In this document: positions 44,531-56,313 of the stretch, one piece after another
How the letters are laid out: each line of letters starts with the position of its first letter
How positions within the stretch are numbered: position 1 is the stretch's first letter
NCBI RefSeq assembly: GCF_000384235.1
Contig: NZ_KB913033.1
Location: 1,123,164 to 1,187,163, forward strand
Reading direction: 5' to 3'
Length of the DNA stretch: 64,000 nt
Source of the DNA: Hydrogenovibrio halophilus DSM 15072
Lineage (GTDB): Bacteria > Pseudomonadota > Gammaproteobacteria > Thiomicrospirales > Thiomicrospiraceae
Position numbers and translations under genes: made by a program
The notes under the pieces: generated by a model
What the model was told of the DNA's origin: nothing
Databases searched by the model: none
What the model saw: the letters and a program-made list of their open reading frames with translations, nothing else

Positions 44531-45186
44531 TGACCGAAGCGCAGGCACAGAAGGCGTTGCAGGCGGCGTTTTCGGAACTGGGAATGGCCGAAAATCACCA
44601 GGCCTGGTCAAAACTGGTTCGCTACTGGCAATTGTTGCAAAAATGGAATCAAGCGATTAATCTTACCGCCATTCGCGATCCGGAAACGATGCTGATCAAG
44701 CATGTGTTTGACAGTCTGAGCGTGGCCCCGGTGATGCGCTGGCATCGGTTGCTGGACGTTGGTTCCGGTGCCGGGCTGCCCGGTCTGGTGCTGGCGATTC
44801 TGTCCCCGCAAAAGCCGGTCACGCTGCTTGACAGCAACAGCAAAAAAACCCGTTTTCTGATGCAGGCCAAACACAGCCTGCAGCTGGACAATGTCGAGGT
44901 GGTTCAGGAAAGGGTGGAGTCGCATCGTCCGCACGAACGCTATGACGCGGTGGTATCGCGGGCCTTTGCGTCGCTGCCGGACTTTCTGAATCTGACCCGG
45001 CATCTGCTTGCCGATGACGGCTTCTGGTGGGCGATGAAAGCGCAGCAGGCGCAGGCCGAACTGGATGATTTGCCGGGGTTTGCCAGACTGGTACAGCATC
45101 ACCGTCTGAAGGTGCCGCAGCTTGAGGCCCAGCGCAGTGTGATTCAGCTGGCACCGATCCATTCCAATACGAAGGAGCAGGCATGA
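44530..45186 (+). CDS. rsmG: 16S rRNA (guanine-527-N7) methyltransferase RsmG
   Basis: 218 residues from ATG 44530, overlapping the mnmG stop. SAM motif LLDVGSGAGLPGLVLAI, NLTAIRDPETMLIKHVFDSL and the SRAFASLPDFL region are typical. It methylates G527 in the 530 loop of 16S rRNA. A palindrome copy codes for NHQAWSKL in the N-terminal helix. It overlaps parA by four bases. Confidence 0.97.
   Translation: MTEAQAQKALQAAFSELGMAENHQAWSKLVRYWQLLQKWNQAINLTAIRDPETMLIKHVFDSLSVAPVMRWHRLLDVGSGAGLPGLVLAILSPQKPVTLLDSNSKKTRFLMQAKHSLQLDNVEVVQERVESHRPHERYDAVVSRAFASLPDFLNLTRHLLADDGFWWAMKAQQAQAELDDLPGFARLVQHHRLKVPQLEAQRSVIQLAPIHSNTKEQA
44597..44608. repeat. Palindrome ACCAGGCCTGGT, copy 14 (in rsmG)
   Basis: Perfect copy followed by CAAAAC; translated as HQAWSK. 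Confidence 0.97.
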
Positions 45187-45950
45187 GCCGAATGTTTGCC
45201 ATTGCCAACCAAAAAGGCGGCGTCGGCAAGACCACCACGGCCGTGAATCTGGCGGCTGCGTTTGCGCGTCTGAACAAGCGGGTGCTGCTGGTGGATCTGG
45301 ACCCGCAGGGCAATGCCACCGTGGCCATTGGCGTGGAAAAGGACGAGCTGGAGGCTTCGGCCTACGACCTGCTGGTCGGGGACGCCAAGGCCAAGTCGGT
45401 GATCTGTCAGACCAACGTGGAAAATCTGGATCTGATCGGTGCTAATGGCGATCTGACCGCGGCCGAAGTGGCCTTGCTGGAAGAATCCAAAGGGCCCAAA
45501 CGCCTGCGAAAAGGTCTGAAAAAAATCCGTGATCAATACGATGTGATTGTGGCCGATTGTCCGCCCACATTGAATATGCTGACTTTGAACGGTCTGGTGG
45601 CGGCCGATGGCATACTGGTGCCGGTGCAATGCGAATATTTCGCGCTCGAAGGCCTGTCTGCCCTGATCGATACCATCGAGGCAGTACAGGAAGATTTGAA
45701 TCCGGACCTGCATCTGGATGGCCTTTTGCGCACCATGTATGACCGGCGCAACAATCTGGCCAACGATGTGTCCAGCGAGCTGGTGGCGCATTTTGGAATG
45801 AAGGTGCTTCAGACCATTGTGCCTCGCAATGTGCGCCTGGCCGAAGCCCCCAGTCATGGGGAGTCGATTCTGGATTACGATGCCGGTTCCAATGGGGCGG
45901 TGGCGTATCTGGCGCTGGCCAATGAACTTAAGCGAAAAACCCGATTATAA
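45183..45950 (+). CDS. parA: Chromosome partitioning ATPase ParA (Soj)
   Basis: 255 residues. Deviant Walker A KGGVGKTTTA (about 11-20), DLDPQGNAT switch and the VQCEYFALEGLSALIDTI segment are standard for chromosomal ParA. It moves ParB-bound origins by cycling ATP on the nucleoid. Co-directional with parB (14-base gap). Confidence 0.97.
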   Translation: MSRMFAIANQKGGVGKTTTAVNLAAAFARLNKRVLLVDLDPQGNATVAIGVEKDELEASAYDLLVGDAKAKSVICQTNVENLDLIGANGDLTAAEVALLEESKGPKRLRKGLKKIRDQYDVIVADCPPTLNMLTLNGLVAADGILVPVQCEYFALEGLSALIDTIEAVQEDLNPDLHLDGLLRTMYDRRNNLANDVSSELVAHFGMKVLQTIVPRNVRLAEAPSHGESILDYDAGSNGAVAYLALANELKRKTRL

Positions 45951-45964
45951 ACTAGGATAAATCC

Positions 45965-46831
45965 ATGGCGAAGAAACGTACCGGGATGGGAAAGCGTGGC
46001 GTCAATGCCTTGATCGGCGGTCGTCAGAAAGCGCAAAGCAGTCTGCACGATCTGCGCGTTGATAAAATTGAGATCGATTTTCTGGTTCCCGGTGCCTATC
46101 AGCCCCGTCACCAGTTTGACGACCTGGCGATGCAGGAACTGGCCGATTCGATCCGGATTCAGGGCATTGTTCAGCCGATTGTGGTCAAGCCGCTGGAAGA
46201 CGGCCGCTATGAAATCATTGCCGGGGAACGTCGCTGGCGCGCGGCCAGAATGGCCGGGCTGGAAAAGGTGCCGGTGGTGGTGCGGCAGGCCGACAACCAG
46301 ACCACACTGGCGATGGCACTGATCGAAAACATGCAGCGTCAGGATCTGAATCCGATTGAAACCGCTTATGGGCTCAAGCGACTGATGCAGGAGTTTGAGC
46401 TGACCCAGCAGGCGGTGGCCGACGCAGTTGGCCGGTCGCGTACCGCGGTGACCAATCTGTTGCGGTTGCTGAAATTGCCCGAAAAAGTGCAGGAACTGCT
46501 GCACCACGGCAAACTGAGCATGGGCCACACCCGCGCCATTATTACCCTGCCCGAAGACATGCAGATGAACATGGCCAGAAAAGCCGTGGACAAAGGCTGG
46601 AGCGTGCGGGAAATGGAACAGGCCGTGCAGAAGTTGCTGGTGCCGGGCAAAAAGCCGCCTCGCCGCGAGGCGGTGACATTGAGCGAGCCTTTGCAGAATT
46701 ACCAGCGTTCGCTGGAACAAAAAGCCGGTACGGCCGTGAACATCGCTCAAAGCCAGAAAGGAAGCGGTCGGATTGAAATCCGCTTCAAAAACGAAAAAGA
46801 GCTTGAAGCGTTGCTGCGACGGCTGGTTTGA
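45965..46831 (+). CDS. parB: Chromosome partitioning protein ParB (Spo0J)
   Basis: 288 residues. The N-terminal CTP-binding part has GERRWRAARMAG and the IENMQRQDLNPIETA motif; a helix-turn-helix (ELTQQAVADAVGRSRTAVTNLLRLLKLP) binds parS; the C terminus (residues about 240-288) would dimerise. ParB spreads from parS and loads SMC. No parS consensus was found by eye in this window. Palindrome copy 15 lies 21 bases after the stop. Confidence 0.97.
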   Translation: MAKKRTGMGKRGVNALIGGRQKAQSSLHDLRVDKIEIDFLVPGAYQPRHQFDDLAMQELADSIRIQGIVQPIVVKPLEDGRYEIIAGERRWRAARMAGLEKVPVVVRQADNQTTLAMALIENMQRQDLNPIETAYGLKRLMQEFELTQQAVADAVGRSRTAVTNLLRLLKLPEKVQELLHHGKLSMGHTRAIITLPEDMQMNMARKAVDKGWSVREMEQAVQKLLVPGKKPPRREAVTLSEPLQNYQRSLEQKAGTAVNIAQSQKGSGRIEIRFKNEKELEALLRRLV

Positions 46832-46852
46832 CTGCCCGATGGCACAAAAATC

Positions 46853-46864
46853 ACCAGGCCTGGT
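46853..46864. repeat. Palindrome ACCAGGCCTGGT, copy 15 (between parB and atp operon)
   Basis: Perfect copy with A-run on the left (CAAAAATC) and CATAAA on the right. Possibly a weak terminator; the following 160 bases are AT-rich and hold no gene. Confidence 0.95.
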
Positions 46865-47027
46865 CATAAATATAGTGGTTGAACTTCACAGAATCCAATA
46901 TCTTGTAGTCTTAAAAAATTAATCTGGTCTTGACTGGATTTTGTGGCATAAAACCGCTATGATTCCGTGCGTTTAGGCTGGATTACATTGCCCGGCACGC
47001 AAGAATCCGAACGTTAACTGGAAGCGT

Positions 47028-47374
47028 ATGCAAGAAAATGACGACAACGCAAGACAGCGTTCGGAAAACAGAAAAAAGCCGGCCCTGAACTTTCTGCTGA
47101 TGGGCGCAGGCTCCATGTTCACCAGTATGGTGATTGCCGGCTTTGTGGTCGGCTACATTCTGGATGCGCTGTTTGACACCTTGCCGGTTTTTCTGATGAT
47201 CTGTGGTCTGCTGGGCTTTATTGGCGGGCTGCTGAAAGTCAATAAGTTGCTGGGTAAGATGGACCTTCTGGATCCGCAGAAACCAGCCAAGGCGGCGGAT
47301 CGGAATGAAGCGCCGCCTGTGACCGAAGAACCAATGAAAGACAAAACCAAAGAAAAAAACAAAGAACAACAACG

Positions 47375-47378
<4 letters not shown>
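47028..47378 (+). CDS. AtpZ/AtpQ-like F0F1 assembly protein
   Basis: 116 residues, two helices (LLMGAGSMFTSMVIAGFVVGYILDAL and PVFLMICGLLGFIGGLLKVNKLLGKM) and a charged tail. The pattern matches the small ATPase-operon protein of the PF09527 type, found ahead of AtpI in several lineages. It may help in c-ring assembly or ion transport. ATG 47028 has a GGAAG site; it overlaps the next gene by four bases. Confidence 0.78.
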
Positions 47379-48582
<1,204 letters not shown>

Positions 48583-48698
48583 TCGGCGTGTGCCGCCCTG
48601 CCGGGTAACGCAAGAATGCGGGGTGCTCCGGCATCCCAAAGGGTTTAAGCGCACCTGCCTTGAGTTTCATCTCGATTGAGACGAATAGGGTAAAAAGC

Positions 48699-48728
48699 TT
48701 TTTTAACTTTAACTGTAACTTTAAGGAG
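48699..48728 (+). promoter_or_regulatory. atpE translation enhancer and strong ribosome-binding site
   Basis: A T-rich stretch is followed by AACTTT, AACTGT, AACTTT and AAGGAG repeated every six bases. E. coli atpE also has a U-rich upstream enhancer that raises c-subunit yield; this looks like the same device. The 150-bp atpB-atpE gap otherwise has no gene. Confidence 0.6.
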
Positions 48729-48736
48729 TAAACTAA

Positions 48737-49021
48737 ATGGAAGCTCAATTTATTGCGGACATTTATGCTGCGACAGCAATTGGTGTGGGTGTGATTCTGG
48801 CGGCCGCTGGTGTTGGTTCAGCGATTGGCTGGGGTCTGATTTGTTCCAAGACATTGGAAGGCATTGCTCGTCAACCAGAAATGCGTCCGGCTCTGATGAC
48901 CAACATGTTCATCTTTGCGGGTCTGATGGAATCTTTCCCATTCATTATCTTGGCATTCGCCATGTGGTTCCTGTTTGCCAACCCGTTCGTTGGTGCCATG
49001 CAAGCAGCACTGGGTGCTTAA
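48737..49021 (+). CDS. atpE: ATP synthase F0 subunit c
   Basis: 94 residues, two helices. The ion-binding carboxylate is Glu65 in AGLMESFPFI. The first helix has GSAIGWGLICSKTLEGIARQPE, lacking the glutamine of the sodium-binding type, so a proton-driven enzyme is likely. 94 residues is longer than E. coli (79) because of an N-terminal extension. Confidence 0.97.
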   Translation: MEAQFIADIYAATAIGVGVILAAAGVGSAIGWGLICSKTLEGIARQPEMRPALMTNMFIFAGLMESFPFIILAFAMWFLFANPFVGAMQAALGA

Positions 49022-49075
49022 ACCCAGCTGGATAAAACGGCTAATCATTAATCAACGAATGGCGAGGTAACCACT

Positions 49076-49546
49076 GTGAGTATTAACGCAACGCTTCTCA
49101 TCCAGATCATTGCATTTGTGCTGTTGATTTGGTTTGTGAACAAAGTGCTGTGGGGGCCGCTGTCGAAGCTAATGGAAGATCGTCAGAAAAAAATTGCTGA
49201 CGGCCTTTCAGCGGCGGAGAAAGGAAAGCACGAATTGGAACTGGCTGAAAAACGGGCCAAAGAAGTTCTGAAGGATGCAAAGTCTCAAGCACAGACGGTA
49301 CTCAGCCAGGCGGAAAAGCGCGGCTCTGAAATTGTCGAGGATGCCAAAATCAAGGCAACCGAAGAAGCAGAGCGTATCAAGCAATCCGCACAGGCCGAGA
49401 TCGAACAGGAAGTCAGCCGGGCCAGAGAAGAACTTCGTAAGGAAGTCTCGGCTCTGGTTGTGGACGGCGCAGAGAAGATTCTGAAAAAAGAAGTCAATGC
49501 GGCGACCCACAATGACATGCTTGAATCCCTGGTCAAATCAATCTAA
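49076..49546 (+). CDS. atpF: ATP synthase F0 subunit b
   Basis: 156 residues (E. coli 156), from GTG 49076 with a GCGAGG site. One N-terminal helix ([22 protein letters not shown]) and a long charged coiled coil rich in Lys and Glu. Peripheral stator linking F0 to F1. Confidence 0.97.
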   Translation: MSINATLLIQIIAFVLLIWFVNKVLWGPLSKLMEDRQKKIADGLSAAEKGKHELELAEKRAKEVLKDAKSQAQTVLSQAEKRGSEIVEDAKIKATEEAERIKQSAQAEIEQEVSRAREELRKEVSALVVDGAEKILKKEVNAATHNDMLESLVKSI

Positions 49547-49558
49547 GGGACGGCTATC

Positions 49559-50095
49559 ATGGCAGAACTTATAACTATTGCACGACCCTACGCGGAGGCC
49601 GCTTTTGCCGCGGCAAAAGAAGACAATGCAGTCGCGGACTGGTCCGGCCAATTGCAGAAACTGGCCATGATCGCACAGGATGAAACCCTGCAGACCTTTG
49701 AAAAGTCGTCGGAAGCGACGGCGGACAAGGTCCTTGAGGTGATCGTCGGTGCCATGGGTTCGGATCTGATGAACCCTGTGCACAACCTGCTCAAAGTGAT
49801 GGCGGAAAACAAGCGACTGTCAGCCCTGGCTGACGTCGCTGAAATGTTTCAGCAGCTACAGGCAGACGACGAAAAACGCGTCCGTGCGACGGTGATTTCT
49901 GCAAAAACCACAACGGTTGAGCAACAATCAAAATTAAGTGCTGCGCTCAATGCGAAATTCGATGCGGACGTTGAAATAACGTACGAAGAAGACCCTTCCC
50001 TGCTGGCTGGTATCAAAATCAAAGTCGGTGACTGGGTGGTCGATGGCTCCGCACAATCGCAGTTAAACAAACTTGGCGCAGCAATCGCCCAATAA
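49559..50095 (+). CDS. atpH: ATP synthase F1 subunit delta
   Basis: 178 residues (E. coli 177). Starts MAELITIARPYAEAAFAAA, typical; the C-terminal half carries the ITYEEDPSLLAGIKIKVGD motif. Joins the peripheral stalk to the top of F1. Confidence 0.97.
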   Translation: MAELITIARPYAEAAFAAAKEDNAVADWSGQLQKLAMIAQDETLQTFEKSSEATADKVLEVIVGAMGSDLMNPVHNLLKVMAENKRLSALADVAEMFQQLQADDEKRVRATVISAKTTTVEQQSKLSAALNAKFDADVEITYEEDPSLLAGIKIKVGDWVVDGSAQSQLNKLGAAIAQ

Positions 50096-50110
50096 TGGAG
50101 AGGAACAAAC

Positions 50111-51652
50111 ATGCAATTGAATGCCTCTGAGATCAGCAACCTCATCAAAGACCGAATCAAAGGGTTTGATAGTGCTGCAGAATCTGGCAGTGAAGGCACG
50201 GTCGTCAGTATTGCCGACGGCATCGCGTTGCTTCACGGCGTGTCAGACGTGATGTATGGTGAGATGGTTCGGTTTGATGAAAACACCTTTGGTATGGCCC
50301 TGAACCTGGAGCGTGACTCCGTAGGTGTCGTAGTCCTGGGTGAATACGAGCACATCTCCGAAGGTGACAAAGTTACCTGTACTGGAAAAATTCTGGAAGT
50401 GCCGGTTGGCCCTGAGTTGAACGGTCGCATTGTCGACGGTCTGGGTCGTCCGATTGACGGCAAAGGCGCCATTGATACCAAGGTCACTTCACCGATCGAG
50501 CGCATTGCTCCGGGCGTTATTGAACGTCAAGCGGTCGACCAGCCAATGAAAACCGGTATCAAATCAATCGATTCCATGATCCCGGTGGGTCGTGGTCAGC
50601 GAGAGTTGATCATCGGTGACCGTCAGACCGGTAAAACCGCCATTGCGATTGATGCGATCATTTCCCAGAAAAACACGGGTGTGAAGTGTATCTATGTGGC
50701 CATGGGACAGAAAGCGTCTACGGTCAACAACGTTGCACGCAAGCTGGAAGAATACGGTGCCATGGACAACACCGTGATCGTTGCTGCCAATGCGTCCGAT
50801 CCGGCCGCTCTGCAGTACATGGCCGCTTACGCCGGTTGTGCGATGGGTGAATACTATCGTGACCGTGGCGAAGACGCGCTGATCATTTATGACGATCTGA
50901 CCAAACAGGCTCAGGCTTACCGTCAGATTTCCCTGCTGCTGCGTCGTCCACCAGGGCGTGAAGCTTTCCCGGGTGATATCTTCTATCTGCATTCCCGTTT
51001 GCTGGAACGCGCTGCGCGCGTCAACACCGACTATGTGGAAGAGTTCACAAACGGCGAAGTCAAAGGCAAAACCGGTTCCCTGACCGCCTTGCCGATCATC
51101 GAAACTCAGGCAGGGGACGTTTCGGCGTTTGTTCCGACCAACGTGATCTCGATCACAGACGGTCAGATCTTCCTGGAAACCGGGCTGTTCACACAGGGTA
51201 TCCGTCCTGCTGTTAACGCTGGTCTGTCGGTTTCTCGTGTGGGTGGTTCGGCTCAGACCAAAGCCATCAAGAAAATGGGCGGTGGTATTCGTCTGGATCT
51301 GGCTCAGTACCGTGAACTGGCCGCTTTTGCGCAGTTTGCTTCCGACCTTGATCCGGCGACCAAAGCCCAGTTGGAACGTGGTAAGCGTGTCACCGAACTG
51401 ATGAAACAACCTCAGTATACGCCTTTGTCCACAGCTGAAATGGCGGTCTCGCTGTTTGCTGCCAACGAAGGTTATCTGGATGACATCGAAGTCGAGAAGG
51501 TTCTGGACTTTGAATCCGCTCTGCATGCTTACCTGAATTCTGAATACAAATCGCTGGCTGATAAGATCAATGAAAAAGGCGACTGGAATGACGAGATCAT
51601 TTCGGAAACCAAAGCAATGGTCGATGCCTTTAAAGCGAACGGCGTATTTTAA
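50111..51652 (+). CDS. atpA: ATP synthase F1 subunit alpha
   Basis: 513 residues (E. coli 513). Walker [15 protein letters not shown]; the [30 protein letters not shown] block and the arginine finger segment are normal. Non-catalytic nucleotide-binding subunit. Confidence 0.98.
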   Translation: MQLNASEISNLIKDRIKGFDSAAESGSEGTVVSIADGIALLHGVSDVMYGEMVRFDENTFGMALNLERDSVGVVVLGEYEHISEGDKVTCTGKILEVPVGPELNGRIVDGLGRPIDGKGAIDTKVTSPIERIAPGVIERQAVDQPMKTGIKSIDSMIPVGRGQRELIIGDRQTGKTAIAIDAIISQKNTGVKCIYVAMGQKASTVNNVARKLEEYGAMDNTVIVAANASDPAALQYMAAYAGCAMGEYYRDRGEDALIIYDDLTKQAQAYRQISLLLRRPPGREAFPGDIFYLHSRLLERAARVNTDYVEEFTNGEVKGKTGSLTALPIIETQAGDVSAFVPTNVISITDGQIFLETGLFTQGIRPAVNAGLSVSRVGGSAQTKAIKKMGGGIRLDLAQYRELAAFAQFASDLDPATKAQLERGKRVTELMKQPQYTPLSTAEMAVSLFAANEGYLDDIEVEKVLDFESALHAYLNSEYKSLADKINEKGDWNDEIISETKAMVDAFKANGVF

Positions 51653-51666
51653 AGAAGAGGTGAGCC

Positions 51667-52536
51667 ATGGCAGGCGGTAGTAAAGAGATTAAAGCTAAGA
51701 TTAGCTCCGTAACAAATACGAAGAAAATCACCAAAGCCATGGAAATGGTGGCGGCTTCCAAAATGCGCAAGGCACAACAGCGCATGGAAGCCACCCGTCC
51801 CTATGTCGAAAAAGTGAAGCGAGTGATTAACCACGTCTCAGCCGCGCACCCTGAGTATAAGCATCCTTATACCCAGACGCGTGATTCTGTCAAACGTGTC
51901 GCGTTGATCATGATCTCTTCTGATCGTGGCTTGTGTGGTGGTTTGAACTCAAACTTATTCCGCAGAACATTGCCCATGCTGAAAGCTTGGCAGGAACAAA
52001 ACGTTGAGGTGGAGCTGGCCCTGGTCGGAAACAAGGCGCAGGCCTTTTTCCGCAGTTATGGGGGCAATGTGGTGGCATCGGTGACCGATCTCGGTGACGC
52101 GCCCCACATTGAAGACTTGGTTGGGACCATCAAGGTGGTTCTGGATAAATTCGAAGCGGGCGAAGTGGACGAAGTCCATCTTGCCTCCAACGGATTCATC
52201 AATACCATGACCCAGCAGCCCACCATCAAACAATTGGTTCCGCTTGAATCTGATTCTGAAGAATCTGCAGATGAAACACACTGGGATTATCTTTATGAAC
52301 CAGACGCCAAGACGTCCTTGGATCTGTTGATGCGTCGCTATGTCGAAAGCACTGTGTATGGTGCCGTGGTCGAAAATGCCGCCTGTGAACAGGGCGCGCG
52401 AATGGTCGCCATGAAGAGTGCGTCGGACAATGCGGGCGAAATGATCAACGATCTCAAACTGTCTTACAACAAAGCTCGTCAGGCAGCGATCACCGCAGAA
52501 CTGTCGGAGATCGTGGCTGGTTCATCGGCTGTTTAA
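51667..52536 (+). CDS. atpG: ATP synthase F1 subunit gamma
   Basis: 289 residues (E. coli 287). Starts [20 protein letters not shown] and ends with [21 protein letters not shown]-like helix; central rotor shaft. Slight acidic insertion ([13 protein letters not shown]) in the Rossmann part. Confidence 0.97.
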   Translation: MAGGSKEIKAKISSVTNTKKITKAMEMVAASKMRKAQQRMEATRPYVEKVKRVINHVSAAHPEYKHPYTQTRDSVKRVALIMISSDRGLCGGLNSNLFRRTLPMLKAWQEQNVEVELALVGNKAQAFFRSYGGNVVASVTDLGDAPHIEDLVGTIKVVLDKFEAGEVDEVHLASNGFINTMTQQPTIKQLVPLESDSEESADETHWDYLYEPDAKTSLDLLMRRYVESTVYGAVVENAACEQGARMVAMKSASDNAGEMINDLKLSYNKARQAAITAELSEIVAGSSAV

Positions 52537-52544
52537 GTTTGTAG

Positions 52545-53948
<1,404 letters not shown>

Positions 53949-53954
53949 TGAATC

Positions 53955-54389
53955 ATGGCAGTCTCAATGCAAGTCGATATTGTCAGTGCTGAAGGGTCTA
54001 TGTTCTCTGGTAAAGCGGACAGAGTCTTTGCACAGGCTGCCGATGGTGAAGTCGGTATCCTGCCTAAGCACACTCAGTTGTTGTCCAGTCTCAAACCTGG
54101 GCAGGTACGTGTGGTCAGTGGGGATGAAGAAGATCATTTCTTTATCAACAGCGGGATTCTCGAAGTTCAACCGGACGTAGTCACCATTCTGGCTGACACG
54201 GCCATCCGCGCGGAAGATCTGGACGAATCGCAGGCTCTCGAAGCCAAGCGTCGTGCAGAAGAAGCGATGGATCAGGCCAAAACGGACACGGACATTGCCC
54301 GTGCCCAAGTTGAACTGGCGGAAGCCATTGCCCAGATTCAGACGATCACCAAGATGCGGGATCGTTTGCAGAAAACGGGCATGTCTTAA
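53955..54389 (+). CDS. atpC: ATP synthase F1 subunit epsilon
   Basis: 144 residues (E. coli 139). N-terminal beta sandwich (MQVDIVSAEGSMFSGKADRV, GEVGILPKHTQLLS) and C-terminal helical hairpin (DLDESQALEAKRRAEEAM). Links rotor parts and inhibits ATP hydrolysis. Last gene of the atp operon; a strong terminator follows. Confidence 0.97.
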   Translation: MAVSMQVDIVSAEGSMFSGKADRVFAQAADGEVGILPKHTQLLSSLKPGQVRVVSGDEEDHFFINSGILEVQPDVVTILADTAIRAEDLDESQALEAKRRAEEAMDQAKTDTDIARAQVELAEAIAQIQTITKMRDRLQKTGMS

Positions 54390-54410
54390 GTCGATTGACC
54401 TTATTAAAGA

Positions 54411-54435
54411 AAGCACCTTCGGGTGCTTTTTTTTT
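54411..54435 (+). terminator. Rho-independent terminator of the atp operon
   Basis: AAGCACC-TTCG-GGTGCTT, a stable tetraloop stem, followed by a run of T. It lies 22 bases after atpC. Confidence 0.93.
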
Positions 54436-54460
54436 GCCTGATGGCCAGGGGCGGCTCGTT

Positions 54461-54466
54461 TATAAT
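54461..54466 (+). promoter_or_regulatory. Putative glmU promoter -10 box
   Basis: Perfect TATAAT 65 bases before the glmU ATG. No good -35 hexamer at standard spacing. Confidence 0.45.
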
Positions 54467-54531
54467 GACGGTTTCGGCCATCAATGTTTTGTTTTGATGT
54501 GCCCCCGTTTGCAGCAAAAAGAGGAGTTTCG

Positions 54532-55914
54532 ATGGGTCTGAAGGTGATAGTGTTGGCAGCCGGAAAGGGCACTCGTATGCGTTCCAAACGGCCGAAAGTG
54601 CTTCAGTCGCTGGCGGGACGCCCTTTGTTGAGTCACGTGGTCGAACGTGCCCAGGCCATCGAAGCCGATGACATTGTCACGGTGATCGGTCATGGCGCCG
54701 ACCAAGTTCGGACGGCATTTTCCGGACAGGCGGTGTCGTTTTGCGAGCAGACGCAGCAACTGGGCACTGGCCATGCGGTGCAGCAGGCGATGTCGGTCAT
54801 TGACGATGAGGATACGATCCTGATTCTGTACGGCGATGTGCCGCTGACTGCCCCGGAAACTCTGAAGGATTTGATTTCTCTGGTCAGTGACCAGCATCCG
54901 CTGGCCTTGCTGACGATGACCCTTTCCGACCCGGATGGTTACGGACGGATTCTGCGCGATGCGCATCATCAGGTGCAGGCCATTGTCGAGCAGAAGGATG
55001 CGACCCCCGAACAGCGGCAGTGCAAGGAAGTGAATACCGGAATGATGGCCGCCCAGGGACGGCTGCTCAAAAGTTGGCTGACGCGATTGAGCTCCGACAA
55101 CGCTCAGGGCGAATATTATCTGACCGACATCATCGGTTTTGCCGTGGCCGATGGCTACGAAATTGCGACCACAGAGCCGCAATCACTGACCGAGGTACTG
55201 GGGATCAACAACAAAGCACAGTTGCAGACCCTGGAACGCCTGTATCAGCGTGAACAGGCTGAAAAACTGATGGCCGCCGGTGTGACCCTGATCGATGCGG
55301 ACCGCATTGATGTGCGTGGCACGCTCAGCGTTGGCCAGGATGTGACGCTGGATGCCAATGTGCAGTGCATCGGTTCAGTGACACTGGGCGATGAGGTGAC
55401 CGTGGAATCCCATTGCGTGCTCAAAGACTGTACCATTGAAGCGGGCAGTCATATTGCCGCGTTCAGTCACATTGACGGAGCGAGCGTTGGTTCCCACTGT
55501 CAGGTCGGCCCTTATGCCCGGCTGAGACCGGGTACCCAATTGGCCGCGAACGCCAGAATCGGCAATTTTGTGGAGACCAAAAACGCACAGATTGGGGAAG
55601 GCTCCAAGGTCAACCACCTGTCTTACATTGGCGACGCTCAAATGGGCGCGGAGGTGAACATTGGTGCCGGGACCATTACCTGCAATTACGATGGCGCCAA
55701 CAAGCATCTCACTCAGATTGGCGACCAGGTGTTTGTGGGGTCGGCCACTCAGTTGGTGGCGCCGGTTTGCGTAGGCGAAGGCGCAACCATTGGCGCAGGC
55801 TCCACCATTACCAAAGATGCCCCGGCGCACACCCTGACGCTTTCACGCGGCAAACAGATCAGCCTCAAAGGCTGGGCAAGGCCGGTCAAAAAAGCTTCTG
55901 AAACCAAAAAGTAA
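54532..55914 (+). CDS. glmU: Bifunctional UDP-GlcNAc pyrophosphorylase/GlcN-1-P acetyltransferase GlmU
   Basis: 460 residues (E. coli 456) from ATG 54532 with GAGGAG upstream; the longer frame to 54484 lacks a site. Uridyltransferase signature VIVLAAGKGTRMRSKRPKVL, catalytic DVPLTAPETL region; C-terminal left-handed beta-helix (GSHIAAFSHI, GAEVNIGAGTITCNYDGANK). It makes UDP-GlcNAc for peptidoglycan and LPS. Following atpC is a usual order in this class. Confidence 0.98.
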   Translation: MGLKVIVLAAGKGTRMRSKRPKVLQSLAGRPLLSHVVERAQAIEADDIVTVIGHGADQVRTAFSGQAVSFCEQTQQLGTGHAVQQAMSVIDDEDTILILYGDVPLTAPETLKDLISLVSDQHPLALLTMTLSDPDGYGRILRDAHHQVQAIVEQKDATPEQRQCKEVNTGMMAAQGRLLKSWLTRLSSDNAQGEYYLTDIIGFAVADGYEIATTEPQSLTEVLGINNKAQLQTLERLYQREQAEKLMAAGVTLIDADRIDVRGTLSVGQDVTLDANVQCIGSVTLGDEVTVESHCVLKDCTIEAGSHIAAFSHIDGASVGSHCQVGPYARLRPGTQLAANARIGNFVETKNAQIGEGSKVNHLSYIGDAQMGAEVNIGAGTITCNYDGANKHLTQIGDQVFVGSATQLVAPVCVGEGATIGAGSTITKDAPAHTLTLSRGKQISLKGWARPVKKASETKK

Positions 55915-55940
55915 CCTCCTATTGGCTTAAGCCGGGCCGG

Positions 55941-55959
55941 CGGTCAAGACCGGGTTTTT
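55941..55959 (+). terminator. Possible glmU terminator
   Basis: CGGTC-AA-GACCG stem (in practice a 4-base loop) followed by five T. It is 27 bases after the glmU stop and runs directly into palindrome copy 16. Confidence 0.5.
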
Positions 55960-55971
55960 ACCAGGCCTGGT
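55960..55971. repeat. Palindrome ACCAGGCCTGGT, copy 16 (after glmU)
   Basis: Perfect copy with TTTTT on the left and TGTTTTT on the right, so the minus-strand reading has the N-AAAA tail. Confidence 0.96.
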
Positions 55972-56040
55972 TGTTTTTGCATTGCTAGCGGCCGATTGGC
56001 TTAAGTCCGACAGGCGGCTAGACACGACTCTGGAGTCTTT

Positions 56041-56313
56041 ATGTTGTATCACACCCTGCCAGCGCAATCGGCGGATCCGTTTGAAAAGGCCATGACCGAC
56101 CACGGCTGGGAACTCGTCGGCAAAGACGGCGGCCAGTCCAATTTCATCGGCTGGGCTTACATCATTCATTGGCAAAAAGATCTGGATGGCAAGTCGGGCG
56201 AAGTCAAACTCAATTTTGAAGACAATATGGGCGAACAATCGGCCTGGCTGGAAATGTCACCCGCCGCCAAACCCGAAGTGATGCGGATTCTGGATCGGTT
56301 GGAGACAGACTGA
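56041..56313 (+). CDS. Small conserved-looking protein, function unknown
   Basis: 90 residues. MLYHTLPAQSADPFEKAMTD begins a soluble, acidic, tryptophan-containing protein (GWAYIIHWQKDLDGKSG) with no signal or membrane segment. Its stop directly abuts the ubiA ATG, so it is probably translationally linked to ubiA. I do not recognise the family. Confidence 0.75.
   Translation: MLYHTLPAQSADPFEKAMTDHGWELVGKDGGQSNFIGWAYIIHWQKDLDGKSGEVKLNFEDNMGEQSAWLEMSPAAKPEVMRILDRLETD

Larger units (their letters stand above)
55921..56017. repeat. Direct repeat pair flanking palindrome copy 16
   Basis: ATTGGCTTAAGCCGGGCCGG... (55921-55943) and ATTGGCTTAAGTCCGACAGG... (55995-56017), 23 bp each with four differences, 74 bp apart. 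The palindrome lies between them. Origin unclear, possibly a local duplication. Confidence 0.65.

Noticed and set aside
46930-46963. TTGACT and TATGAT as an atp operon promoter
   Set aside because: Spacing of 22 bases is too long for sigma70; no confident promoter can be placed.
42492-47027. Possible origin of replication or parS near mnmG-parA-parB
   Set aside because: No cluster of DnaA boxes and no TGTTTCACGTGAAACA-like word was found by eye; the AT-rich 46865-47000 stretch alone is not enough.
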